Shown: positions 24,585 to 33,220 of the stretch, in pieces
How positions within the stretch are numbered: the first letter of the stretch is position 1
Layout of the letters: every line of letters starts with the position of its first letter
Assembly (NCBI RefSeq): GCF_003575975.1
Contig: NZ_QQXK01000013.1
Span: 1-64,000, forward strand
DNA: 64,000 nucleotides
Reading direction: 5' to 3'
Source of the DNA: Galactobacter valiniphilus
GTDB lineage: Bacteria > Actinomycetota > Actinomycetes > Actinomycetales > Micrococcaceae
Notes under the pieces: model-generated
What the model saw: the letters and a program-made list of their open reading frames with translations, nothing else
Told to the model about the DNA's origin: nothing
The model's database searches: none
Translations under genes and position numbers: made by a program

Positions 24585-25504
24585 ACCCCGAGCTCCGCAC
24601 GCGTCGGCGGGTTGGCGCCGGCCCGGGACACGGTGATGGAGGAGGCCGTCGCGGCGAGCTCCATGATGCTGCGCAGCTCCTCCGCGCTGATCTCGCGCAG
24701 CGCCTCGCGGCGGCCCGGGCCCACGTAGCCACGCTCGGAGAGGCCCATGAGCACGGCGGCCATGGAGGAATCGCCGGCCCCCACGGTGTCCTCGACGTCC
24801 GCCTCGATCGCGGCGACGTGCACGTCCCCGTTGCGAGCGAAGCCGTGGGCGCCGCCGGCGCCCATCGTCAGGATCACCACGGAAGGTCCCGCGGCGAGCC
24901 AGGAGCGCGCCGTCTCGATCGGATCGCGATCGGGGTAGAGCCAGGCCAGATCGGAATCGGAGGCGCGCACCACGTCGGCGAGCGCGATGAAGCCCTCCAC
25001 CCGCGTGCGGGCGGCGGCGCGATCCGGCGTGAGGCGCGGGCGCACGTTCGGGTCGTAGCTGATGGTCGCGTGCGGGCGGGCCTCCTGCACGGCGCGGCGT
25101 ACCGTGCTGGCTCCGGGCTCCAGGGCCGCCCCGAGGGAGCCCACGTGCAGGGCCTCGGCGTCCTCGAGCGCGCGCTGGGCCAGGACGCCCGTGAAGCCCT
25201 CGAGGCTCCACTGCACCGTGTCGAACTCGTAGTCGGCGCTGCCGGCCGGGTCGAGGATGCCGTGGGCCGTGGCCGTGGGGTACTCATCGGCGCCGAGCAG
25301 CTCGGCCACGCCGTTGCGCTGCAGCGTCTCGTGCACCAGGGTCCCGTAGGCGTCGCGCCCGTAGCGGGTCACGAGGGTCACCGGCACGTCGAGGCGCGCG
25401 AGACCCACCGCCACGTTGAGTGGGCTGCCGCCCACGTGGGTGGTGGGGGGCTCGATGCCGCCCGAGATCACGTCGACGAGGGCTTCACCCATGACCAGGA
25501 ACAT
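24581..25504 (-). CDS. PfkB-family carbohydrate kinase, probable fructokinase
   Basis: The ATP-dependent sugar kinase (307 aa) has the N-terminal signature HVGGSPLNVAVGLARL and the C-terminal DTVGAGDSSMAAVLMGL, with the catalytic Asp and anion hole. MGEALVDVIS at the start and the absence of a nucleoside-type lid fit fructokinases, but ribokinase-like substrates cannot be excluded. The ATG at 25504 follows GGAAGGG at nine bases; longer in-frame sequence has no family support. It is first of the overlapping kinase-phosphatase-phosphodiesterase operon. Confidence 0.88.
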   Translation of the reverse strand: MFLVMGEALVDVISGGIEPPTTHVGGSPLNVAVGLARLDVPVTLVTRYGRDAYGTLVHETLQRNGVAELLGADEYPTATAHGILDPAGSADYEFDTVQWSLEGFTGVLAQRALEDAEALHVGSLGAALEPGASTVRRAVQEARPHATISYDPNVRPRLTPDRAAARTRVEGFIALADVVRASDSDLAWLYPDRDPIETARSWLAAGPSVVILTMGAGGAHGFARNGDVHVAAIEADVEDTVGAGDSSMAAVLMGLSERGYVGPGRREALREISAEELRSIMELAATASSITVSRAGANPPTRAELGV

Positions 25505-25649
25505 CCGCTTGATCCCTTCCGCTGCGGGCGCCGCGCGCGCCCAGCCTGCCTCCGCCCAGTCTAGGGCGCGGGCGGCTCCTGGGCGCCCCGGAAGGGGCGT
25601 CCGAGGTGCCGCGGGTGAGGCGCCGCGCACGCCACGGTTGAGGCGCGGC

Positions 25650-26459
25650 TCAGCGCCCGGGGAAGACGGCGGCGCGCTTGGAGACGAAGGCCTCGCGCCC
25701 CTCCACGGAGTCCTCCGTGAGGAAGGCGGCGCGGAAGGAATCGGACTCGACCTCGAGCGCCTCGGCCGTGGAGAGACCCACCATGGCCTCCATGGCGGCC
25801 TTGGCGTTGGCCACCGCGGTGGGCGCCTTGGTGGCGATCTCCTCGATCGTGGCCACGGCGGCGTCGAGCAGCGCCGCCTTGTCTTCGAGCACGCGGTTCA
25901 CGAGGCCGATGCGCAGCGCCTCGTCGGCCTTGACCTGGCGGCCCGTGAGGATGAGCTCGCGCGCGATGCCGGGCGAGACGCGCCGCGGCAGGCGCACGGC
26001 GCCGCCGAAGCCGGGGACGAGGCCGAGGTTGACCTCGGGCTGGCCGAAGCGCGCGTTCGCGCTCGCGTAGATCCAATCGCAGGCGAGCGCGAGCTCGCAT
26101 CCGCCGCCCAGGGCAAAACCGTTGACGGCGGCGATGACGGGGATCGGCAGGGCCTCGAGGCCCTGGGTCACGCGGTGCATGGCGCGGCCGTAGTCGGTGG
26201 CCGCCTGGGCGTTCATGGAGTTCATTTCCACGATGTCGGCGCCGGCCACGAAGGACTTCTCGCCGGCCCCCGTGATGATCACGCCGCGCACGGGCCACTC
26301 GCCGTCGCGACCGAGGGCCGCGAGCTTGCGCGTCAGGGACCCCAGGTCCTCCACCACGGCCGCCGCGAGCGCGTTGAGCGCCTCGGGGCGGTTGATCGTG
26401 ACGATGAGCGCTGCCCCGCGGGTCTCGAGCTCAAGGGTGGCGTACGTGCCCAGCTGCAT
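25650..26459 (-). CDS. Enoyl-CoA hydratase/isomerase (crotonase family)
   Basis: The protein (269 aa) hydrates 2-enoyl-CoA in fatty-acid or amino-acid breakdown. The oxyanion-hole segments are SFVAGADIVEM and NGFALGGGCELALACD. The two Glu positions used by hydratases are present in GGGCEL and FGQPEVNLGLVP. The end AFVSKRAAVFPGR is typical. The ATG at 26459 is set by GGAGGA at five bases. It is monocistronic; acyl-CoA partners are not in this window. Confidence 0.92.
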   Translation of the reverse strand: MQLGTYATLELETRGAALIVTINRPEALNALAAAVVEDLGSLTRKLAALGRDGEWPVRGVIITGAGEKSFVAGADIVEMNSMNAQAATDYGRAMHRVTQGLEALPIPVIAAVNGFALGGGCELALACDWIYASANARFGQPEVNLGLVPGFGGAVRLPRRVSPGIARELILTGRQVKADEALRIGLVNRVLEDKAALLDAAVATIEEIATKAPTAVANAKAAMEAMVGLSTAEALEVESDSFRAAFLTEDSVEGREAFVSKRAAVFPGR

Positions 26460-26583
26460 ACTTCCTCCGGATCTAGTGCGCCGCGGCCTCGGGTTCCCCC
26501 GGGGCCGGCGCGTGGCCTGCGTCACTGACCAGCATGCCAGAGGTGCACGACGGCGCGGGGCCGGGTCGAGCGCGCTGGCGCGC

Positions 26584-26623
26584 CTTTCCGGCTGGCTGGG
26601 CAGGGCTTTCCGGCTGGCTGGGC
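26584..26623. repeat. 18-base direct repeat, two copies
   Basis: CTTTCCGGCTGGCTGGGC occurs at 26584-26601 and 26606-26623. The gap lies between the crotonase start and the FCD regulator stop and also contains the gap motif at 26545-26555. Confidence 0.75.
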
Positions 26624-26650
26624 GGGCACCGCCCGCCGCCCGGGAGGCGG

Positions 26651-27439
26651 CTACTTGCCGAGCGCGCCGGCGGTCCGGCGGGCCGCCAGGATGTGCTCGC
26701 CCTCGCCCATGCCGGGCGTCTCGCCCACGGGATCCAGGCCGGTCGCGAGGGCGTCCCGCACCTCTCCGACCACCTCGCGGGCGAGGCGCTCCGCCTCCTC
26801 GGCGTCGCCGCCGGCGACGGCCGCGGCGAGGCCCGTGTGGGCCTCGAGCGAGCGCTCGGTGGCGGCGAAGGGCAGCACGCCGCCGCTCATGCGGCCGGCG
26901 AGGACCTCGCCGACGATCTCGTCGAGCGAGCCGAACATGGCGTTGCCGCTGGAGTTGAGGATGAGCGCGTGGAACTCGATGTCCGCGCGCAGGAAGGCGT
27001 CCGCGTCGCCGGCTCGGCCGTGCTCGTGGAGCTCCTGGGCCAGCTCGCGCAGGCGGATGCGGGCCGCGGCGTCGGCGCGGACGGCGGCGCAGGCGGCGGC
27101 GAGCGGCTCCACGGCGATGCGCAGCTCGGCCAGCTCGCGGTACTGGGTGGAGCGATGCTGGCCCTCGAGGCGCCAGCGAATGACGCGCGGGTGGTGCACG
27201 TTCCAGCGCCGCGACGCCTGGACGGAAAGCCCCACGCGGCGGCGGGACTCCACGAGGCCGAGCGATTCGAGCGAACGCATCGCGTCGCGAGCCACGGTCC
27301 GCGAGATTTCGAAGCGATCCTGAAGCCCCTCGAGCGTGTAGCGGTGCCCCGGAAGGACCTCACCATCCACGATCTCGCGACCCAGCGCGTCCACGACTCC
27401 CTCTTGGAGCACGGCCGCAGGGGCGGATTCCGATGCCAT
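26651..27439 (-). CDS. GntR-family regulator with FCD ligand domain
   Basis: The protein (262 aa) has an N-terminal winged helix (about residues 10-75) with YTLEGLQDRFEISRTVARDA and SLESLGLVESRRRVGLSV. An all-helical FCD domain follows, where ADIEFHALILNSSGN and HTGLAAAVAGGDAEEAERLA supply the metal- and acid-binding residues. FCD regulators commonly sense gluconate, lactate or other organic acids. ATG at 27439. The target genes are not adjacent. An upstream palindrome GACCC-TG-GGGTC at 27521-27532 could be its own operator. Confidence 0.9.
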   Translation of the reverse strand: MASESAPAAVLQEGVVDALGREIVDGEVLPGHRYTLEGLQDRFEISRTVARDAMRSLESLGLVESRRRVGLSVQASRRWNVHHPRVIRWRLEGQHRSTQYRELAELRIAVEPLAAACAAVRADAAARIRLRELAQELHEHGRAGDADAFLRADIEFHALILNSSGNAMFGSLDEIVGEVLAGRMSGGVLPFAATERSLEAHTGLAAAVAGGDAEEAERLAREVVGEVRDALATGLDPVGETPGMGEGEHILAARRTAGALGK

Positions 27440-27572
27440 GGCTTGCCTCTTCCGGCGCCCGCCACGCACGACGCGCCTGCCTCATCATGGCCTAAAAAAG
27501 TGGATCGCGTCACATCCTTTGACCCTGGGGTCGAAAAAGATCCGCGAACCACCTCCGGCCAAAAGGCGATAC

Positions 27573-28535
27573 CTAGCGCGCTCCGCGCCCCTTGCCGCCG
27601 CCCTTCGTGCCGCGCCGGGGCCGCTTGACCTTCGCCCTGGCCGACTTCGCCGCCGCCTTGGCCGCGGCCTTGGCGCCCTTGGTGCCGTGGCCCTGCTTGG
27701 CCTTGGCCCAGCCCTGGCGCTTGCTCGACGCAGCGGCGTCGTCCGTGCCCTCGGTGCCCTCTGCGGCCTCCGCGACCGGCTTGGCGGCCGGTTCCGAACG
27801 CACGGGGTACAGCTTGGCGGCGTGCGCCGCCTTGGCCTCCGCCGACTGCGAGGCGGCGCGATCCTTGCGGCGCTGGACGGCCTCGTCCTGCTCGCGCTCG
27901 CGCACGGAGGGCTGGCGGGAGCTTCCGGCCCGGCGCCCGCGGACCACGCCGATGAACTCCTCGAGCATCAGATCGGCGTTTGCCTCGAGCGCGAGGGGCT
28001 GCGCGTCGTCGGGCAGGGCGGGATCAACGCGCAGCCAGGCCAGGCCCACCTTGGTGGCTGGCTCGCCGGCCACCTCGCGCCACACCACGTCCTTGCGGGC
28101 GTGCAGGCGCGCGAGCGGCTGCGGCACGGGGGCCACGGCGCCGGCACCGGAGGCGACCACCTCGAGCATCATGGCCACGCCGCCCACCTCGGGCGGGTAA
28201 TCGGCGGGGTCGAGGCGCTGCCACGCGGCGGCGTCCTCGGCCGGGATCACGGCGTGCTCGTCGTAGTACTCCACCTCATGGTCCTTGGGCGCGCAGAGAC
28301 CAGCGCGCTCGGTGTAGAGCTCGATGACGTGCAGGCCGGGGCCGGCGGGGGAGGCATCTTCCGGGAAACGCAGCAGAACAACGCGCGCACGCCCGGCCGC
28401 AAGCTCCTCGAGGGGATCGATTCCCTCGGGCAGCGGCCGGGCGTGCAGCGTGTCTTCTTGATGCGTGTCCTTGAAGCGGTTGAGCCACTTGGCTGGCATG
28501 ACGCCGGGGGCGTACGCCAGGTTCAATTCGGACAC
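27573..28535 (-). CDS. Orphan LysR-type substrate-binding domain protein with basic C-terminal tail
   Basis: The protein (320 aa) starts LNLAYAPGVMPAKWLNRFKD, like the effector domain of LysR regulators, but no N-terminal helix-turn-helix exists. It continues with VIELYTERAGLCAPKDHEV and VAMMLEVVASGAG. From about residue 205 it becomes charged, and about residues 265-320 are Lys/Ala/Gly-rich, like a histone H1 tail, which could bind nucleic acid. GTG start lies 11 bases after the UspA gene, so the two form an operon. Such stand-alone domains occur in Micrococcales; their role is unknown to me. Confidence 0.7.
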   Translation of the reverse strand: MSELNLAYAPGVMPAKWLNRFKDTHQEDTLHARPLPEGIDPLEELAAGRARVVLLRFPEDASPAGPGLHVIELYTERAGLCAPKDHEVEYYDEHAVIPAEDAAAWQRLDPADYPPEVGGVAMMLEVVASGAGAVAPVPQPLARLHARKDVVWREVAGEPATKVGLAWLRVDPALPDDAQPLALEANADLMLEEFIGVVRGRRAGSSRQPSVREREQDEAVQRRKDRAASQSAEAKAAHAAKLYPVRSEPAAKPVAEAAEGTEGTDDAAASSKRQGWAKAKQGHGTKGAKAAAKAAAKSARAKVKRPRRGTKGGGKGRGAR

Positions 28536-28545
28536 GAGCTACCGA

Positions 28546-28974
28546 TCAGTCGACGGTGCGGACCACGTACACATCGCACGGGGCATTGTGGATGACGCCG
28601 GTGGCGACGGAACCCAGCACGCGGCCGAGGCCGTGGGTGCCGACGTTGCCGACGAAGATGACCTGGGCCGAGTTGTCCTTGGCGGCACCGATGAGGGCGT
28701 CGACCGGCTTGCCGAAGACGGCGCCCGACTCGATGGAGGCGGCGGGGTTCTCCTCGCGCAGGCGGACGGCGATGCGCTCGGCCAGCTTGCCGGCCTGATC
28801 GGCGTCGTCCAGGATCCAGGTGTCGGAACCGATGGTGACGACCTCGGTGTTGTCCTTGGAGTGAGCCGAAAGGACCAGCAGCTTGTCGCCGGTCTTGGCG
28901 GCGAGCTCAGCGGCGCGGCTGGCGGCCTTGAAGGCGGTCTCGGATCCGTCGACGCCGACGATGTAGGTGCTCAT
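28546..28974 (-). CDS. Universal stress protein UspA, single domain
   Basis: The protein (142 aa) has IVGVDGSETAFKA at the N-terminus and the ATP-binding end VGNVGTHGLGRVLGSVATG, then IHNAPCDVYVVRTV. The complete G-x2-G-x9-G-S motif indicates an ATP-binding Usp. GAAGGA six bases before the ATG gives a strong start. It is first gene of a two-gene unit with the LysR-like orphan domain protein. Confidence 0.93.
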   Translation of the reverse strand: MSTYIVGVDGSETAFKAASRAAELAAKTGDKLLVLSAHSKDNTEVVTIGSDTWILDDADQAGKLAERIAVRLREENPAASIESGAVFGKPVDALIGAAKDNSAQVIFVGNVGTHGLGRVLGSVATGVIHNAPCDVYVVRTVD

Positions 28975-29124
28975 GGAAGTCCTTCCAATCTGGTGAATCG
29001 CTGCGGCCTGCGGGATACCGGCGCGCCTGATGCTCTACTCCCCAGTGAGAATAGCGCGCCGAAGCCCTCCGGGCACGGGGTTTCACCTCAGCTGTGGCGC
29101 GACTCGCGCTGCGGGCTCCCCCGC

Positions 29125-29454
29125 TCAGGCGAGGGAACGCAGCGCCTCGAAGTCGCTCGCGTCCGGCGCGGAGGTGCGCTCGGCGACGTCGGGGTGGCGC
29201 TCGAGCCAGGACCGCACGTAGGGGCACACCGGCACCACGGCCAGGCCGGCGTCGAAGGTCTCGCGCAGCGCGGCGGCGACGAGGCGCGAGGCGAGCCCCT
29301 GCCCGTTGTACGCCTCGTCCACCACGGTGTGGTGGAAGATGCGGCGGCCATCGTGCTGCACGTAGGCGGCAAAGCCGATGACCTTGCCGCCCTCCTGCAG
29401 CTCAAAACGGCTCTGCGCCGGGTCGTCGACGATGCTGAACTCGGTCTCGCTCAT
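29125..29454 (-). CDS. GNAT-family N-acetyltransferase, YjdJ type
   Basis: A short one-domain acetyltransferase (109 aa). FHHTVVDEAYNGQGLASRLV is the acetyl-CoA-binding motif A. VPVCPYVRSWLERHPDV is the C-terminal hallmark of the YjdJ/GTT1-like subgroup. AGAGGG lies five bases before the ATG. It sits downstream of the pirin gene with a 54-base gap that contains one arm of the recurring gap motif. The substrate is unknown. Confidence 0.92.
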   Translation of the reverse strand: MSETEFSIVDDPAQSRFELQEGGKVIGFAAYVQHDGRRIFHHTVVDEAYNGQGLASRLVAAALRETFDAGLAVVPVCPYVRSWLERHPDVAERTSAPDASDFEALRSLA

Positions 29455-29508
29455 GGTGCCCTCTTCTGCTGTGGCGTGGGGATGAAGGCCCGACGGCGGG
29501 TGGTTGGC

Positions 29509-30504
29509 TCAGCCGCGCGGGCGCAGGCGGGTGGTCGGAAGGATCGGGGCCGGCAGCGGGTCCGGCTGACCGGCCGGCCAGGGGCCGAACAGCTCCGGCT
29601 TGCCAGCGTCGCGCGGATCGGCCGGCTCGAAGCCGAGCTCGGCCTGGTAGCGGCGGCGAAACTCCTCGATCTCCTCGTGGGTGCGCCCGATGAAGTTCCA
29701 CCACATGATGATCTGCTCGCCGAGCGGCACGCCGCCGAGGAGGATGACGCGCACGTCCTGCGCGCCCGCCTCGAGCACGACGGTGTCGGCGCCGGGCGGG
29801 GCATAGACGAGCTCGCGGTGCTTGGCGGGAGTTCCGTTGACCGTGACGGGGCCGTTCTCGGCGAGCGCACCGAGCTCGAAGTCCCGGCGCACCGGCACCT
29901 CGAGGCGGGTTCCGGCGCTCAGGAGGATCTCGGCGCCGAGCAGGTCTGGCGTGCGCGTGCGCACGGGGGAGGCGGAGCCGAGGGCCTCGCCGATGAAGAC
30001 GCGGGCCTCCCACCCGGCGCCGCGCACGGCCTCCGGCTCGTAGTGAACAAAGTCGTGCTCCCCGAAGCGCTCGTCCTCCGGCAGGGCAAACCACAGCTGG
30101 ACGCCGTGCAGCACCGTGGTCGCGTCGGTGCCGAGCTCCTGGTGCGTGATGCCGGCCCCGGCCAGCATGAGATTGAGCTGGCCGGGAAGCACGGCGGCGG
30201 CGTTGCCCGCCGAGTCGAGGTGGTTGATCTCGCCGCTGAAGAGCCACGACACCGTGGCGAGCCCCGTGTGGGGGTGACGAGGCACGGACATGCCGCCCGT
30301 GACGGCGACGTCGTCCGGTCCGTAGTGGTCAAGGAAGCACCACGCGCCGATGAGCGAACGCTGGCGCTGCGGGAGCGTGCGGTACACGGTCATGGCGCGG
30401 ATGCCTCCGAGCGGCACGGCGCGGGGCTCGAGCACCTCCACCGCGGTGCACGCCTGGCCGGCGTCCAGCGTGTCCCACTCGGGGCTGGCCTCAAGATTGC
30501 TCAC
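29509..30504 (-). CDS. Pirin-family cupin protein
   Basis: The protein (331 aa) has the cupin metal motif VPRHPHTGLATVSWLFSGE with its His pair, and GAGITHQELGTD downstream. It is the larger pirin type with extra C-terminal residues after MWWNFIGRTHEEIEEFR. Pirins act as quercetin 2,3-dioxygenases or redox-linked regulators. The GTG start (AAGGA at seven bases) overlaps the end of the AhpD-like gene by 14 bases, so they are co-translated. Confidence 0.92.
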   Translation of the reverse strand: MSNLEASPEWDTLDAGQACTAVEVLEPRAVPLGGIRAMTVYRTLPQRQRSLIGAWCFLDHYGPDDVAVTGGMSVPRHPHTGLATVSWLFSGEINHLDSAGNAAAVLPGQLNLMLAGAGITHQELGTDATTVLHGVQLWFALPEDERFGEHDFVHYEPEAVRGAGWEARVFIGEALGSASPVRTRTPDLLGAEILLSAGTRLEVPVRRDFELGALAENGPVTVNGTPAKHRELVYAPPGADTVVLEAGAQDVRVILLGGVPLGEQIIMWWNFIGRTHEEIEEFRRRYQAELGFEPADPRDAGKPELFGPWPAGQPDPLPAPILPTTRLRPRG

Positions 30505-30973
30505 GGAGGATCCTTCCGTCGGCGCCGCGGGGGCGCACCGGGTGTTCGCTCAAGATGGAGATGCGATTGAAGAGGTTGATCGTCGCCGAGACCCACTCGG
30601 CCGCCACGTAGGCCTCCTCGCCGAGTTCGGCGCGGGCGCCCTCGAGGTCGGCGGCGCTCTCCTCGTTGAGGGGCAGGCGCGTGGCGGCCTCGACGACCGC
30701 CAGGAGCGCGCGCTCGCGCTCCGAGTACAGGGAGGACTCGCGCCAGGCCGGGAGCAGGTCGAGCTTCTGCTGGGGGACCCCCACGGAGCGGGCCTCGCGA
30801 GAGTGCAGGTCCAGGCAGAACGCGCAGCCGTTGAGCTGGCTCGCGCGGACCTTGATGAGCTCCACGTCCTCGCCGCTGAGCCCCTGTTCCTTTGTCTGCT
30901 CCGCGACCGCGGCCGAGTACTCCTGGGCGGCCTTCCAGGCCTGCGGCAACACCTTGTCCATGTACGGACGCAC
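30491..30973 (-). CDS. AhpD/carboxymuconolactone-decarboxylase-like protein
   Basis: The protein (160 aa) contains the alkylhydroperoxidase signature CAFCLDLHSREAR (C-x2-C-x3-H) preceded by the helix VELIKVRASQLNG. Such proteins reduce peroxides through the Cys pair and usually work with a thioredoxin-like partner. The start is GTG at 30973, seven bases after GGAGGA. An in-frame GTG 15 bases upstream and an ATG four codons downstream are less well placed. Coupling to pirin suggests an oxidative-stress unit. Confidence 0.88.
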   Translation of the reverse strand: MRPYMDKVLPQAWKAAQEYSAAVAEQTKEQGLSGEDVELIKVRASQLNGCAFCLDLHSREARSVGVPQQKLDLLPAWRESSLYSERERALLAVVEAATRLPLNEESAADLEGARAELGEEAYVAAEWVSATINLFNRISILSEHPVRPRGADGRILREQS

Positions 30974-31046
30974 GATTCTCTCCTCCACCCGGCCACCGGT
31001 TGGCCTCTCCGGGTTCAACCCTGGGCCTCTACGCACCATTCCACAG

Positions 31047-31060
31047 CCATCGGCCGATGG
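31047..31060. repeat. 14-bp perfect palindrome, possible operator
   Basis: CCATCGGCCGATGG lies in the gap upstream of the AhpD-pirin unit and is flanked by CACCAT and TGG that extend partial symmetry. It could be a repressor site for that unit. Confidence 0.35.
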
Positions 31061-31141
31061 TGGTCCGGCCCAAGCGAGGCTTGCCCGGAGACGTGACAAC
31101 CATACGCGGAGCTGGCAGCGGGGAGGCGGTGCCCTGCGCTC

Positions 31142-32824
31142 TCAGGCGCGCGCCGTCGGGGCCTCCCCCGGGGCCGCCTCGCCCGTCGGAGCGGCATCCG
31201 GGCCGGACGCCTCGGGATTCACAGCGGGGTCGTCCTCGCCGTCGGCGACGGTGCTGAGGCCGCCGGCCGCCGCGATCTTCGCGTCAACCTCGGTCTCGAC
31301 ATCACGCAGCGACGGTACCTGCTCGAAAAGCTCGGCCATGTCCAGATCGGGGTTCTCCTCCTGGGTAGCCACCAGTTCTTCGGCCTCCTCGTCGCTCGCG
31401 ACGGAGGGGAGCGATCCGGGCAACGGACGACGCGCCGTTTCCTTGAGGAAGAACACCGCCACGAGCCCGGCGACAGATGTGCCGATGACCCAGAAGGCCG
31501 GGGCCAGGGCGGAACCGGTGAAGGTGACGAGAGCCTGCATGATGAACGGCGCGAAGCCACCGAAGATCGCCACGGCAAGGTTGTACGAAATGCCCATGCC
31601 TCCGTACCGCGAGGTCGTGGGGAAGATCGCGGGCAGCGAGGAGGACTGGATGCCGACGTACAGCACCACTGGAACGGCCAGCAGCAACAGGCCGAGCAGC
31701 GTGGACCAGATCTGGCCATGCATCATCAGCAGGAACGCCGGGACGGCCAGGACCAGCGCGGAAATGGCCGCCGAGAACATCACGCGGCGGCGTCCGAGCC
31801 GGTCGGAGAGCAAGCCAGCCAGCGGGATCGTCAGGGCAACCAGCACCAAGATCGGCAAGGTGAGCAGGTTGCCGTGCACCGGGTCGTAGTGCAGCGCCTC
31901 GGAGAGGTAGGTCGGCATGTAGCTCGTCAGGGCATACGAGGCCGTGTTGGCCGCCGCCACGAGGACAAAGGCGGTCAGGAGCTCGCGCCAGTAGCTACGC
32001 ACCAGGTCCTTGATCCCCTTAGGGGCGTCCGCGTCACGGGCGGCATCCGCGCCGGCGGCCTCGGCGGAGGCCTGCGCCTCCTTGAAGGCCGGCGTGTCCT
32101 CGATCTTGCTGCGGAACCACAAGGCAATGATGCCCAGTGGCAGGGCAACCAGGAACGGGATCCGCCAGGCGAAGCCCTCCATGGCGTCCTCACTCAAGGT
32201 GAGCTGCAGAACGGAGACAAAGGCGGCACCGACGGCGAAGCCCAGGTACGAGCCGAGGTCGAGGAGCGCTGTGTAGAAGCCGCGGCGCCGGTCCGGTGCG
32301 TACTCGGTAATGAACGTCGTGGCACCGGCGTACTCGCCGCCCGTGGAGAAGCCCTGGACGAGCTTGAGCACCACCAGCATGATCGGAGCAGCGACGCCCC
32401 ACACCGAATAATCGGGCAGCACGCCGATGCCGAAGGTGGCCAAGGCCATCATGAGCAGTGTAAAAACGAGGATCTTCTGGCGACCGATGCGGTCACCCAG
32501 CTGCCCGAGCACGATGCCGCCGAGCGGGCGGGCCACAAACGTCACGGCAAAGACGCCGAGGCTGAAGAGGGTCTGCACCGAGGGGTCAACGGTGTCCGGC
32601 ATGAAGAGCTTGCCGATGATGACGGCGAGGTAGCCGTAGACGCCGACGTCGTACCACTCCATGAGGTTGCCGACCACGGTGCCGCCGATGGCCCGGCGGA
32701 ACATGGGCCGGTCCACGACGTTGACGTCTTCAACGCGCAAGCGTGGGCGGCGTGGCGTGATGCGTTCGAGGATGCGTCGCTTGGCCTGGGCGGAGCCAGA
32801 GTTGTGCTGAGGATTCGTGTCCAT
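31142..32824 (-). CDS. MFS transporter, metabolite:H+ symporter (ProP/MHS-like)
   Basis: The protein (560 aa) has 12 predicted membrane segments. GNLMEWYDVGVYGYLAVIIG is the MHS first helix, GQLGDRIGRQKIL and SDRLGRRRVM are the two loop motifs, and FSTGGEYAGATTFITEYAP is the conserved helix 4-5 segment. Transported compounds in this family include proline/betaine, citrate, alpha-ketoglutarate and shikimate; this one is not assigned. The cytoplasmic C-terminus (about 90 residues, acidic and Ala/Pro-rich) is unusually long. ATG at 32824; a good ribosome site is not adjacent to it. Confidence 0.9.
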   Translation of the reverse strand: MDTNPQHNSGSAQAKRRILERITPRRPRLRVEDVNVVDRPMFRRAIGGTVVGNLMEWYDVGVYGYLAVIIGKLFMPDTVDPSVQTLFSLGVFAVTFVARPLGGIVLGQLGDRIGRQKILVFTLLMMALATFGIGVLPDYSVWGVAAPIMLVVLKLVQGFSTGGEYAGATTFITEYAPDRRRGFYTALLDLGSYLGFAVGAAFVSVLQLTLSEDAMEGFAWRIPFLVALPLGIIALWFRSKIEDTPAFKEAQASAEAAGADAARDADAPKGIKDLVRSYWRELLTAFVLVAAANTASYALTSYMPTYLSEALHYDPVHGNLLTLPILVLVALTIPLAGLLSDRLGRRRVMFSAAISALVLAVPAFLLMMHGQIWSTLLGLLLLAVPVVLYVGIQSSSLPAIFPTTSRYGGMGISYNLAVAIFGGFAPFIMQALVTFTGSALAPAFWVIGTSVAGLVAVFFLKETARRPLPGSLPSVASDEEAEELVATQEENPDLDMAELFEQVPSLRDVETEVDAKIAAAGGLSTVADGEDDPAVNPEASGPDAAPTGEAAPGEAPTARA

Positions 32825-33220
32825 GTGGGGCCGCGCGAGCGGCGCTCCCTTCTGGATGTACCGCAGCGCTCCCAGAGCGTCGTGCGGCCGCGATTCTCGC
32901 GTTCCGCCCGCATTTCCCCGCATCCTGCGGCACCCTCCGCGGGACGATCTCGCGGTCGGGCTGGGCGGCGGGCGCCGGGGGCATCCGGATCGGATGCTCA
33001 CGCTGCGGCGCCGTAGACAGGTGTTGAGGTTAGTCCGCTTGGCCTGGAATGTCGAATCCATACGCCGTCTGAAAACCATTCACCGCCCTCCTCGACGCCG
33101 CCCACCGGGGCGAGCGGGCGGCGTCGGGCTGGCGGGGCGGCCGGGAAACGCCGACGGAAACGCGCAGGGGCGCCGCGCGATGCGCGACGCCCCTGCGGGA
33201 AAGTGCTGCGAGCCGTTGGC
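32825..33220. other. Gap between the MFS transporter and rpf
   Basis: No gene is seen. The part next to the transporter includes a 7-3-7 hairpin or operator-like palindrome (GCATCCG-GAT-CGGATGC, 32981-32997). The part next to rpf holds its terminator at 33163-33197. The transporter frame stays open upstream to 33079 but lacks a start with a ribosome site. Confidence 0.5.
33163..33197 (-). terminator. Terminator of rpf
   Basis: A 16-bp stem with one mismatch (33163-33178 with 33182-33197) lies 23 bases past the rpf stop. Confidence 0.75.
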
